DNA from: Oscillospiraceae bacterium
GTDB taxonomy: Bacteria > Bacillota > Clostridia > Oscillospirales > CAG-272
Direction: 5' to 3'
Length of the DNA stretch: 64,000 nucleotides
Assembly: GCA_015065005.1 (NCBI GenBank)
Contig: SVRE01000002.1
Coordinates: 1 to 64,000, forward strand
Shown: piece by piece, positions 50,200 to 59,446 of the stretch
Position numbering within the stretch: the stretch's first letter is position 1
Layout: each line of letters opens with the position of its first letter
The notes under the pieces: model-generated
Told to the model about the DNA's origin: nothing
What the model saw: the letters and a program-made list of their open reading frames with translations, nothing else
Databases searched by the model: none
Made by a program: the position numbers and the translations under genes

Positions 50200-50808
50200 A
50201 TGGATAAAACAATTAACTTGCAACTTGTAAGAGATAGGATTAATGCATCTGAAATTGGTACAGTGTTTGTAGCAATGGACTTTGTTGATATCTCAGACAA
50301 GACGAATATAAATGCTTATTTGGCCCGTCTGGTTGATGAGGGGCTTGTTCGTCGTATTCTGCGTGGAGTTTACGACAAGCCTGAATTTAATGAATTTTTA
50401 GGCGAATTTGTAGCACCGGCACCAGACAAGGTGGCAAATGCACTTGCACGTAATTTCGGCTGGACTATTGTTCCTTGTGGAGACACTGCATTAAATTTAC
50501 TTGGCTTATCCACACAGGTTCCTGCAACTTGGGTTTATGTAAGTGATGGCACATATAAGGAATACACCTACGATAATACCACCATTCAGTTTAAAAGAAC
50601 AACCAATAAAGAGGTTTCCAAACTGTCATATAAAACAGCACTTGTAATTCAAGCATTAAAGGCTCTCGGCAAGGACAAAATAGATGATACCGTTATTAGT
50701 CGTTTAAGAAAACTTTTGACAGACGAAGAAAAGAAAAATATGCTTGATGAAGCAAAGGCAGCAACCTCTTGGATTTACGAATATATCAAACTAATTTGTA
50801 GGAGCTGA
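50200..50808 (+). CDS. abiEi: AbiEi-like antitoxin (DUF6088 type)
   Basis: Winged-helix N-terminus YLARLVDEGLVRRILRGVYDKP; APAPDKVANALARNFGWTIVPCGDTALNLLGLS. Confidence 0.85.
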   Translation: MDKTINLQLVRDRINASEIGTVFVAMDFVDISDKTNINAYLARLVDEGLVRRILRGVYDKPEFNEFLGEFVAPAPDKVANALARNFGWTIVPCGDTALNLLGLSTQVPATWVYVSDGTYKEYTYDNTTIQFKRTTNKEVSKLSYKTALVIQALKALGKDKIDDTVISRLRKLLTDEEKKNMLDEAKAATSWIYEYIKLICRS

Positions 50809-50812
50809 CAAT

Positions 50813-51817
50813 ATGCGTAACATTGCAAAGATTAATGAAAATGATAGAAAGGCGCTCTTTCATAATACTGCTGCAAAGATGGGTATGACGGATGCGATTA
50901 TAGAAAAGGATTTTTGGGTGTGCTATATGCTTGATTATCTTTTTAACCGTTCTGCTTGGAAAAATAATATTGCATTTAAAGGCGGAACAAGTCTGTCAAA
51001 AGCATACGGACTAATTGAACGCTTTTCCGAGGATATTGATTTGATTCTTGATTGGCGTGTGCTTGGCTATGGACTGAACGAGCCTTGGGAAGCGCGTAGT
51101 AACTCAAAACAGGATGCTTTCAATAAGGAAGCTAACACAAAAGCTGAGGATTTTTTGCGTGATACCTTTCTCCCTTCAATAGTTGCAGATTTAACAGATG
51201 AGCTTGGTGAAAATATCAAGTGCTTTATTGATGAGGATGACCCTCAAACTGTAAAAATTGCATATCCAAATAGCTTTTCAGACGTGTCAATTTTGCAAGA
51301 AATACGCCTTGAAATTGGTGCTCTCGCTGCTTGGACTCCTGTAAAATTAGCAAAAATAACACCTTATGCTGCTGAACAATACGGCAGATTATTCAAGCAA
51401 CCGTCAACCGAGATTTTAACGGTTTTACCAGAACGTACTTTTTGGGAAAAGGTTACGATTTTACATAGAGAAGCCTTTAGAGCTGAGGATAGACCATTTC
51501 CATCAAGATATTCAAGACACTATTATGACCTATACCGTATGATGAAAACACAGGTTAAAGATAACGCCTTGGCAGATAACGACTTGCTTACCCGTGTTGT
51601 AGATTTTAAGGACAAGTTCTATCGCTGTCCTTGGGCAAGATATGACCTTGCAAAGCGTGGCACAATGAAGTTAATGCCACCCGAATACAATGTGGATAAG
51701 CTTCGTGAAGACTATGAGCATATGCAGAATATGCTATTTGGCGAAAAGCCAAGTTTTGAAGAAATTCTGCAAAGTATTGAAGAATTAGAGAAAAATATAA
51801 ATGAAAAAGGTGCCTAA
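50813..51817 (+). CDS. abiEii: AbiEii nucleotidyltransferase toxin
   Basis: IEKDFWVCYMLDYLF, IAFKGGTSLSKAYGLIERFSEDIDLIL (GS-x-D motif region). Confidence 0.92.
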   Translation: MRNIAKINENDRKALFHNTAAKMGMTDAIIEKDFWVCYMLDYLFNRSAWKNNIAFKGGTSLSKAYGLIERFSEDIDLILDWRVLGYGLNEPWEARSNSKQDAFNKEANTKAEDFLRDTFLPSIVADLTDELGENIKCFIDEDDPQTVKIAYPNSFSDVSILQEIRLEIGALAAWTPVKLAKITPYAAEQYGRLFKQPSTEILTVLPERTFWEKVTILHREAFRAEDRPFPSRYSRHYYDLYRMMKTQVKDNALADNDLLTRVVDFKDKFYRCPWARYDLAKRGTMKLMPPEYNVDKLREDYEHMQNMLFGEKPSFEEILQSIEELEKNINEKGA

Positions 51818-51889
51818 ACAACTTTAAAAGCAAAAATCTAAAGAATTTAGTGTTTGGCATAATAGAAACAATAAAGGATTTTAAACAAT

Positions 51890-53278
51890 ATGGATTTAAG
51901 TAAATGTCAAATATTTACTCCGCCACACATTGTAAAATATATGCTTGATAAAATTGATTATACAAGCAAAATTTTCAACAAAAAAATCATTGACAATGCG
52001 TGTGGTACAGGAAATATATTGGTTGAAGTGGTTGAAAGGTTTATTGCAGATGCAAAAAAATCAAAGAAGACCAATGCAGTTATAAAAAAGGGATTAGAAT
52101 CATGTATATATGGATATGATATTGATTCTAAAATGGTAGAAGCCTGCATTAATAATTTAAACGAAGTTGCAGGGCGTTTTAAAATTAGAGATGTTAAATG
52201 GAACATATATAATCAAGATGGTCTTTATATTGAAGACTCATTTGACTATGTTGTTGGCAATCCGCCATATATTTCGTATTTAGATCTTGAAAAAGATACA
52301 AGAGCTAAAACTAAGGAAAAATTCAGCTCTTGTTCCGTGGGTAAATTTGATTATTCATACGCATTTATAGAAAAGGGATTGCAAATTCTAAAATTAAACG
52401 GAAAAATGGCTATGATAAGTCCAGCAAACATGTTTAAAACGGTATTTGCGGATAAATTAAGAGAGATAATAAAACAAGAGTTAACACATATCGTTGATTG
52501 CTCGACAATTAAAATATTTGCAGGGGTGTTAACCACATCAGCAATTACCATATACGAAAAAGGATGCAAATCAAACGTTTTGGTTTACCAAGAATTTGCT
52601 GATGCAGAAAAGAAAGAACAAATTATCAAAAAAGACACGCTAGTTGGGAAATGGAATTTTACTAATTATATCGAATCGGGAAATAGACGCTTTGGAGATT
52701 ATTTTAAAGCTTCAAATTGTATAGCAACTTTAGCAAATAAAGTTTTTATACATAAAATCGATGAACAAGGAAATTTAGCGATTGATGTAGAACCAGAAGC
52801 AGTCAAGGTGGCAATAAGCCCCAAATCTGAGCAATTTGGAATAAAACAGAAGATAATATTTCCATATTATTATGAAAACGGTAAACTTAAAAATTATACT
52901 GAGAAAGAAATAAATTTAAAGTTTCCTAAGTTAATGAAATATTTAACTTCCAAAAGAGTCGAACTAATATCGCGAGACTCGGATAAAAGTGCTAAATGGT
53001 ATGAATATGGTCGCTCACAGGCATTGAGTAGCATGAACCAAGAAAAACTGCTCATTTCAACCATAATAACCAAGGTTGTAAAACTATACAAATTAGATAA
53101 CAATACAATTCCTTATTCTGGAATTTATATTGTTCCTCGTGGAAATGCTTCTTTGGATGATGCAAAACTGATATTACAAACAGAAAGATTTTATAACTAC
53201 TTACATACTAAAGGAGTAAATGTTAGTGGTGAATCAATAAGAATTTCTTCAAGAGATGTTGAAGAATACAGATATTAA
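51890..53278 (+). CDS. N6-adenine DNA methyltransferase (Eco57I/type I HsdM-like)
   Basis: FTPPHIVKYMLDKI, IDNACGTGNILVEV, FDYVVGNPPYISYL. Confidence 0.9.
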   Translation: MDLSKCQIFTPPHIVKYMLDKIDYTSKIFNKKIIDNACGTGNILVEVVERFIADAKKSKKTNAVIKKGLESCIYGYDIDSKMVEACINNLNEVAGRFKIRDVKWNIYNQDGLYIEDSFDYVVGNPPYISYLDLEKDTRAKTKEKFSSCSVGKFDYSYAFIEKGLQILKLNGKMAMISPANMFKTVFADKLREIIKQELTHIVDCSTIKIFAGVLTTSAITIYEKGCKSNVLVYQEFADAEKKEQIIKKDTLVGKWNFTNYIESGNRRFGDYFKASNCIATLANKVFIHKIDEQGNLAIDVEPEAVKVAISPKSEQFGIKQKIIFPYYYENGKLKNYTEKEINLKFPKLMKYLTSKRVELISRDSDKSAKWYEYGRSQALSSMNQEKLLISTIITKVVKLYKLDNNTIPYSGIYIVPRGNASLDDAKLILQTERFYNYLHTKGVNVSGESIRISSRDVEEYRY

Positions 53279-53290
53279 GGAGGGTTTCAA

Positions 53291-55543
53291 ATGGCGAAGA
53301 TACCTTTTAATGTAGATGCAAATACAGCTAGATTAATAGGCCGAGAAAATGTTTCCAAGTTGGACGGAGCTATTATAGAAATAATAAAAAATGCGTATGA
53401 TGCAGATGCAACTATTTGTGCTTTATATTTCGATGAAAGCAACAATAAGTTGTGGATTATTGACAATGGTTGTGGAATGGACGAAGAAATTGTGAAAAAG
53501 CATTGGATGTCAATAGGATATTCTGACAAAGATGTTGAACTTCGTTCTAACAAAGGTAGGATTAAAACAGGAGCAAAAGGAATAGGACGATTTGCATTAG
53601 ATAGGTTGGGTGCTCATTGTACTATGTATACATATAATGGCGGAAATCACATTGTTTGGACTGTAAATTGGGAAGAGTTCATCAGAGGCGTAAATATCAA
53701 TGAGGTGTATGCCGATTTGGAAAATAGCAATTTCATGGAGAGTGGGTTGCTTGATAAGATACAGAATCTTGATGCGAAAAAATTAGCAACTGAAAATTTC
53801 AATACGGGTACAATTTTTGAGATAAACGAGTTAAGAGATGCATGGGACGAAAAATTTTTTGATAGATTGAAAAATAATTTAACTTCTTTGATTCCACCAA
53901 GTTTAGGAAATTCGTTTAAGGTATATTTGTTTGATAACAAGACAACAACAAACGATGCGCAAATCGTATCGGAACTTCTTACATCATATGACTATGCTGT
54001 GGATTTTTCGGTCTCTAATAATGGTGAGGTTAATATAAGTGTTATTAGAAATGAATTTGAATTTGGATCGAAAAATGACTATATTTTAAGTGAAGCAGAC
54101 TTTAACGACAGAGATAAAGAATATTTTAATGGTAAACCGATTGTATTCAATAAGAATGTTAAAGATTTCCATATAGGTATTACCGATGAATCACCGTATT
54201 GTTTGGGAGCCTTTTCTGGAAAAATGTGTTTTTATAAGATAGTTTCACAAGAAAAGAATGAACAGAAATTTTACTATAAACCTTTTGAACACAGAAAATC
54301 TCTTATCAAAAAATATGGCGGAATAAAAATTTACAGAGATGGATTTAGAGTTAGACCCTATGGAGAGAGTGGAACGCCACAGTTTGACTGGTTGCTATTA
54401 TCAAGTCGTCACTATAATTCCGCATATCCAATTAGTTCAAAGTTAGGCAAATGGACAGTAGATTCCTCACAGGTAATAGGGGAAATTAACATTTCAAGGC
54501 TTAATGAAACGCTTAACGATCAAGCCAATAGAGAAGGAATCTTTGAAAACAACGATTTTGAAATATTCAAAAAAATAATAATAGAAATACTTTCGTTTTT
54601 AGAAGATGACCGTCAACAGGTAATTCGAAAATTGAATGATTTGTGGGAAAAAGAAAATCAATCACAAAAAGCAGAAGATGAAATTGAAGATAAATACGAA
54701 AGATATCAAAAAAACAAAAAAGAAAATAATAATTCGAAATCAGAGGATTTTAAGAATGATGAGTACGTACATGTAGAAGATGCGAAAAAGGCGATTGATG
54801 GCAAAACTGCTCAAATCAACGATTTAGAAGATGAAAACAGGCTTTTGCGTTCATTGGCTACAACAGGAATAGCTATAAATACTTATATGCATGAAATGAG
54901 AGCGTTGATTCATGATCTTAAGATGAATGCTAAAAGAGCTAGTGAAGCATATCGAATTAGAAAAGATATAGATGAAGCAATAGCTGCTATAAATAAGGTT
55001 AGAGATGTTACTAAGGATTTTGAGTCTTGGTTTCAAGTCACTATAGGAAGTACTCGTGCAGATAAACGAACACGCCAAAAGGTAAATGTGAAAGAGCTAA
55101 TATTTGAATGTATTGAGTCTTGGGAAAAATCTTTAGGTGATGATATTGAATTCGAGACTAATTTCAGCGAAGAAGAAATTTGGCTTGTTTGCTTTCCGTA
55201 TGAAATCGAGTCAATATTCCATAATTTAATCTCCAATTCTTTTAAGTCTTTTAAAAGAGGAAAAATAGCTAACAAAAAAATATCAGTATCGGTAGTTGCA
55301 AATGAAGATAAAATTATTATAAGCTATAATGATAACGGGGAAGGCTTATTGCCTGAGTTTAAAGTTAATCCGGACATTATATTAAAACAGATGGTTACTG
55401 GAGATATTGTAAACGGTCAAAAGCAAGGTACAGGCTTAGGAATGTGGATAGTTAATAACATAATTTCTGATTATAAGGGAAGAATAGATTTATCTAAAAA
55501 TATAAAATCTGAAAATGGTTTTTACATTGACATAATAATATAG
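53291..55543 (+). CDS. Two-ATPase protein: N-terminal MORC-like GHKL ATPase and C-terminal histidine-kinase DHp-HATPase core
   Basis: N-term: LDGAIIEIIKNAYDADA, LWIIDNGCGMDE, RIKTGAKGIGRFALDRLG. C-term: ATTGIAINTYMHEMRALIHDL (H-box-like), IFHNLISNSFKSF, ISYNDNGEGL, GTGLGMWIV. Confidence 0.82.
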   Translation: MAKIPFNVDANTARLIGRENVSKLDGAIIEIIKNAYDADATICALYFDESNNKLWIIDNGCGMDEEIVKKHWMSIGYSDKDVELRSNKGRIKTGAKGIGRFALDRLGAHCTMYTYNGGNHIVWTVNWEEFIRGVNINEVYADLENSNFMESGLLDKIQNLDAKKLATENFNTGTIFEINELRDAWDEKFFDRLKNNLTSLIPPSLGNSFKVYLFDNKTTTNDAQIVSELLTSYDYAVDFSVSNNGEVNISVIRNEFEFGSKNDYILSEADFNDRDKEYFNGKPIVFNKNVKDFHIGITDESPYCLGAFSGKMCFYKIVSQEKNEQKFYYKPFEHRKSLIKKYGGIKIYRDGFRVRPYGESGTPQFDWLLLSSRHYNSAYPISSKLGKWTVDSSQVIGEINISRLNETLNDQANREGIFENNDFEIFKKIIIEILSFLEDDRQQVIRKLNDLWEKENQSQKAEDEIEDKYERYQKNKKENNNSKSEDFKNDEYVHVEDAKKAIDGKTAQINDLEDENRLLRSLATTGIAINTYMHEMRALIHDLKMNAKRASEAYRIRKDIDEAIAAINKVRDVTKDFESWFQVTIGSTRADKRTRQKVNVKELIFECIESWEKSLGDDIEFETNFSEEEIWLVCFPYEIESIFHNLISNSFKSFKRGKIANKKISVSVVANEDKIIISYNDNGEGLLPEFKVNPDIILKQMVTGDIVNGQKQGTGLGMWIVNNIISDYKGRIDLSKNIKSENGFYIDIII

Positions 55544-55552
55544 AGGTGAATT

Positions 55553-56185
55553 ATGTACAGGATAGGTTATTTGGATGATGAAAATCGAGAATATGAGAAT
55601 TATAAGGTGGATTTCGCGTTTCATGAAATCGATTTAATTAAAATTACAGGAATAGAAACAAAAGCACAACTTAGAGACTATATTCTTGGAGAAAAATTAG
55701 ATGCGATAATTATTGATTATGATTTATCCAAAAATCACAATGAAGAGTTGATAGATGGGAATTCTTTAGTTAGATATTTAAATATTGAAATACCCGATTT
55801 TCCATCTGTTATTCTAACAAGCTTTGCAGCAGATAGCAGAAATGACAATACTGTTATGCATGCCTTGATATTGGATAGAAACATAATGACAAATGATGTT
55901 GATGGCCCCGAATATTCTAACTTTATTAAGACCATTGAGAATTTGATTACAGTTTTCAAAAAAAGAATGGAACTAAATGTTCAAGAATACCAAACTTTAA
56001 TATTAAGACGAAAAAACTATAATGATTTAACACCCGTTGAAGAGCAAAGACTAATTAGTTTGTATAAACTTCTTTATTCATATGATCTTATTGATGAAAT
56101 AAACCCATCATTGCTAACACCTGCCTTGAGTGAAAAGTTAGATAAAGTATTAAATAGCATCAAAAAACTAACCGAGGGAAAATAA
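55553..56185 (+). CDS. Receiver-like (REC) protein with C-terminal helical extension
   Basis: RIGYLDDENRE, LDAIIIDYDLSKN (candidate phospho-Asp), PSVILTSFA. Confidence 0.65.
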   Translation: MYRIGYLDDENREYENYKVDFAFHEIDLIKITGIETKAQLRDYILGEKLDAIIIDYDLSKNHNEELIDGNSLVRYLNIEIPDFPSVILTSFAADSRNDNTVMHALILDRNIMTNDVDGPEYSNFIKTIENLITVFKKRMELNVQEYQTLILRRKNYNDLTPVEEQRLISLYKLLYSYDLIDEINPSLLTPALSEKLDKVLNSIKKLTEGK

Positions 56186-56189
56186 GAAG

Positions 56190-56771
56190 ATGAGAATACA
56201 CGGGAAGTTTAAAATTAAACGAAGAGAAATTGAAATATCGCATTGGGAAAAACATAAAACACAAGTTGAGGAAGATTTTTTTGGAATATGTGGATACTGT
56301 GGCAACCATTTAAAGGCAACATATTGTCAAAGCCAAATAGATCACTTTGTTCCACAGAAAAAATATCCCGAATATAAGAACAAATATAGTAATTTGGTTT
56401 TTTCATGTAAGGTATGCAATAACAAAAAACGAGATGATTGGCCCAGTGGTGATCCAAGTAAAAATATCACAGATGATGGAAAAAAGGGATATATTGATCC
56501 TGCATCTGATGAATATGACGCTAATTTGGAACGATGCAATGATGGCAATATTGTTGGAATAAGCTCGGTTGGAAAATACATGTCAAATCGTTTAGGCTTT
56601 AATTATCGACCAATTAGCGAAATTCATAAAATTGGGGAATTATATGAAGCAATTCAAAATCTTAGAACAAAAAGAGAACAGGGAGATTTGGATTATGACC
56701 CTGAGCTTTTAAACGAGTTATTTTTAACTTGTGAGGATTTGAGAAATCAAATACATATGCAGAAAGAATAG
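56190..56771 (+). CDS. HNH endonuclease
   Basis: GICGYCGNHLKATYCQSQIDHFVPQKKYPEYKNKYSNLVFSCKVCNNKKRDDWP. Confidence 0.88.
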   Translation: MRIHGKFKIKRREIEISHWEKHKTQVEEDFFGICGYCGNHLKATYCQSQIDHFVPQKKYPEYKNKYSNLVFSCKVCNNKKRDDWPSGDPSKNITDDGKKGYIDPASDEYDANLERCNDGNIVGISSVGKYMSNRLGFNYRPISEIHKIGELYEAIQNLRTKREQGDLDYDPELLNELFLTCEDLRNQIHMQKE

Positions 56772-56832
56772 AACACAGAATTTGTGTTGCTACAAATTAG
56801 CTTTTTATAGTTATCATCTATACAAAACTGAA

Positions 56833-56869
56833 AATCAAGGATTTGCAAAACGAAATCCTTGATTTTTTT
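56833..56869 (+). terminator. Terminator at the end of the methylase/ATPase/HNH operon
   Basis: AATCAAGGATTT-GCAAAACG-AAATCCTTGATT-TTTTT, 12-bp stem. Confidence 0.85.
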
Positions 56870-57200
56870 GTATATATCACATGTTTATTTTACTAAACTA
56901 AATATTATTCTCTTTCTAAATTGAAAATAAAATATTTAACACTTATTTATAATTGTAAAGTCAAATTATTATGTCATAAAGATCGAATTTTTTATCTCCA
57001 GCTATGCCACGATTAATAAATCTTATATGCGATTCGAATGAAAAGAAAATTTAAAGTTATTAACTATATATGCTCAGTTTGCAGATTCAATTATTCATAA
57101 TCGGCGGAGAAAATATTGATATTTTTTGTTTAACTATATTCCTTAGTTCTATAGACATTGGTGGCATTTATCATAAAGTCAGGTGTGTAATTTCCGCACA

Positions 57201-57512
57201 TCATACCTTTTCCTCCTTATTTATTTCATCAAAGAAAAATTTCATTAATTGTTTATTCAATCTCCAAATATAGTTAGGCGAATAACACATAATATCCGCA
57301 GTTGCTTCCTGTGTGTTACTGCTAACATACAAATGATAGTATAACTCATAAAGCTTTGCTGGTGCTTTACATATCAGTGCGTTGTACCTTTCTACCTTTT
57401 TAACTATATCGCACATTCCATAAACGTCGCATACCTTTTGAAACAGTTCTTGCTTGCCATAAAAATATTTGATTTCTGCTAAATCAGCCTTAATTTCCTT
57501 CATTGTTATCAT
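57201..57512 (-). CDS. Phage-type hypothetical protein (possible HTH)
   Basis: 103-aa ORF; TADIMCYSPNYIWRLNKQLMKFF resembles an HTH segment. Confidence 0.5.
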   Translation of the reverse strand: MITMKEIKADLAEIKYFYGKQELFQKVCDVYGMCDIVKKVERYNALICKAPAKLYELYYHLYVSSNTQEATADIMCYSPNYIWRLNKQLMKFFFDEINKEEKV

Positions 57513-57686
57513 TTTTTATCTCCTTTTAATTATATAAAAACTAAAAAATCCTCCACGCACAAAAAACCCTTATTAGAGCTTTCTGTTCGTAGAGGATACT
57601 ATGCCTTGACACGAACCTTATTTATCAAGTAGTGAGTGGGAATTACGTGATCCTGCCACAACCCAGCTTTGCTTGTAAACGCTTCA

Positions 57687-57860
57687 TTATTTAATTTTTT
57701 TGAATTGATTTATAACTCTTATTACCAATTCGTTAATTGTTCGTTGCTCTACTATCAATGAATTACAGTTTTTACATACGCCACTGCTTTTTTCTTGATT
57801 GATAGTTAATTTCATAGGACTACTACAATTAGGACAACGTGTTTGTTTAACAGCCTGCAC
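57687..57860 (-). CDS. Small zinc-ribbon protein (Com-like; GTG start, not in ORF track)
   Basis: VQAVKQTRCPNCSSPMKLTINQEKSSGVCKNCNSLIVEQRTINELVIRVINQFKKIK; AGGAGGTG upstream. Confidence 0.6.
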   Translation of the reverse strand: MQAVKQTRCPNCSSPMKLTINQEKSSGVCKNCNSLIVEQRTINELVIRVINQFKKIK

Positions 57861-58019
57861 TATTTTACACCTCCTATTTTCCCTCTTGATATTAAAAACA
57901 GGAGAATTAATTTACTTTGTAACGGTCGGGATTTCCTTTTACCGAGTAAATTCATTTTTAATATCCGACTATTTAATTTGTATATATAATCATAGCAATA
58001 AAAACGGGTAAGTTATTGC

Positions 58020-58676
58020 TTAATTATCTCTTACATCCTTTTCGGTACTGTGTATTACATATTTTACTACACCTATAATCTCCCATTGACCTTCTGGATG
58101 GATATCCTTATATATCCTTTCCCCATTTTCGTCAAGAGAATCGTTTGCTGCTTCTAAATAATATGTACCTTTTTCTTTTCTTAAAATCTTTGCTGTTGCT
58201 TCCTCTTGGTTTACTCTTGCTATAACTACATCGCCGGGTTTTGCAGATAGTGAGGTGTTGACTATCATATAGTCTCCGTTATATATTCCTCTGTTTATCA
58301 TACTTAACCCTTTTGCAGTTAATATAATATGCTCACCCTCGCCAAATATCTCTACAGGCAGTGGAATTGTAGCTTCGATATTCTCAACGGCAAGTATGGG
58401 TTGACCACAAGAGCATTCTCCAACCATGGCTGCATTAGAAATTTCACCTATACTCAAATTACTTGGTACGGAAATAAACTTTCTTTTTCCAATTCTTTCA
58501 GTTGAAATAATCTTTCGTTTTTCAAGCTCTGTAACCATGTTTTGAACTGTACTTTTTGAGCTTATGTTGCACTCTTCACAAATTTCTCTTAATGAAGGAG
58601 CTTCGCCAAAGCTTCTTATGTGTGAAATTATGAAGTCTGCAACTTTTTTTAAATTTTCTTCGTTGAAGGTTTTCAT
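58020..58676 (-). CDS. lexA: LexA/S24-type repressor
   Basis: APSLREICEECNISSKSTVQNMVTELEKRKII wHTH; autocleavage-like segment MVGECSCGQPILA; LTAKGLSMINRGIYNGDYMIV; GDVVIARV..EATAKIL. Confidence 0.85.
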   Translation of the reverse strand: MKTFNEENLKKVADFIISHIRSFGEAPSLREICEECNISSKSTVQNMVTELEKRKIISTERIGKRKFISVPSNLSIGEISNAAMVGECSCGQPILAVENIEATIPLPVEIFGEGEHIILTAKGLSMINRGIYNGDYMIVNTSLSAKPGDVVIARVNQEEATAKILRKEKGTYYLEAANDSLDENGERIYKDIHPEGQWEIIGVVKYVIHSTEKDVRDN

Positions 58677-58698
58677 AACCTCACCCCTTTTGCAATAT

Positions 58699-58748
58699 CG
58701 TACTTATAGTTCGTTTATGATTATACTACAATAAGGTTCGTTTGTCAA
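58699..58748 (-). promoter_or_regulatory. Consensus promoter with AACGAAC half-sites upstream of the LexA-like gene
   Basis: Minus strand TTGACA (58743-58748), 17 nt, TATAAT (58720-58725); AACGAAC within the spacer and again just downstream. Confidence 0.6.
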
Positions 58749-58782
58749 GATAAAATTTGAAGATATAAAGAAATTTTCATCT

Positions 58783-58962
58783 TCATTTTTTCTTTGTATA
58801 TTTTTTTCGTTTTTGATAATTTTCAAAGTGATTTGATACCGCTATTTCCAAGCTTACTATTAACGGAGTTAGCTCTTCATTAGGTATGTTTTCAATTTTA
58901 GGTATACCGTTTACATACACCCTTAAGCCTGCCTCGTTGCCCTTGACAATTATCTCTTCCAA
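58783..58962 (-). CDS. Small hypothetical protein (TTG start, not in ORF track)
   Basis: LEEIIVKGNEAGLRVYVNGIPKIENIPNEELTPLIVSLEIAVSNHFENYQKRKKYTKKK; AGGAGGG upstream. Confidence 0.5.
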   Translation of the reverse strand: MEEIIVKGNEAGLRVYVNGIPKIENIPNEELTPLIVSLEIAVSNHFENYQKRKKYTKKK

Positions 58963-59446
58963 TCATATATCCCTCCTTTTTTGCTTGTACCTATACTTTA
59001 TCAAATTTTAAGTGTATTTTCCACTAACTTACTTTGCTAATTTCCTCTTTTTATTCACACAGTTTGTTGTCAAACTCTTACTGAATATTGCATTATCCTT
59101 TACAAAGTTTCACTTTTCCTTTGGTTTTGGAGTATAGCAGAAAAAGTCAGTGCTGAAAAGGGGGAACGAAAATGCGTTGGTATCTTAATTGTTGCTTACA
59201 AGCATTTTAGTTCTGGCAAGCCCTTGTCAGCCCTGCCTTTTCCCGCTGAGGAGAAGTTGTGTTTGAATGAGTTAAATAGTCAGTAAATATAGGTTTTTAT
59301 CATAGTTTGTTTGAATTGTGGTTGATTTATAGATTGAAATTGGCTTATTACGAAAGGAAAGTGGGTGAGTGAGATAGTAAAAAAACGAAAATTTTTAGTT
59401 TATGATTGTATCAATACAACAAATTTTAAAGAAAAGGAGATTCAAA

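Noticed and set aside
59150-59290. Possible inverted repeat GTCAGTGCTGAAAAGGGG / CCTTTTCCCGCTGA before the serine recombinase as an att site
   Set aside because: Too imperfect to support without comparison to an empty site.
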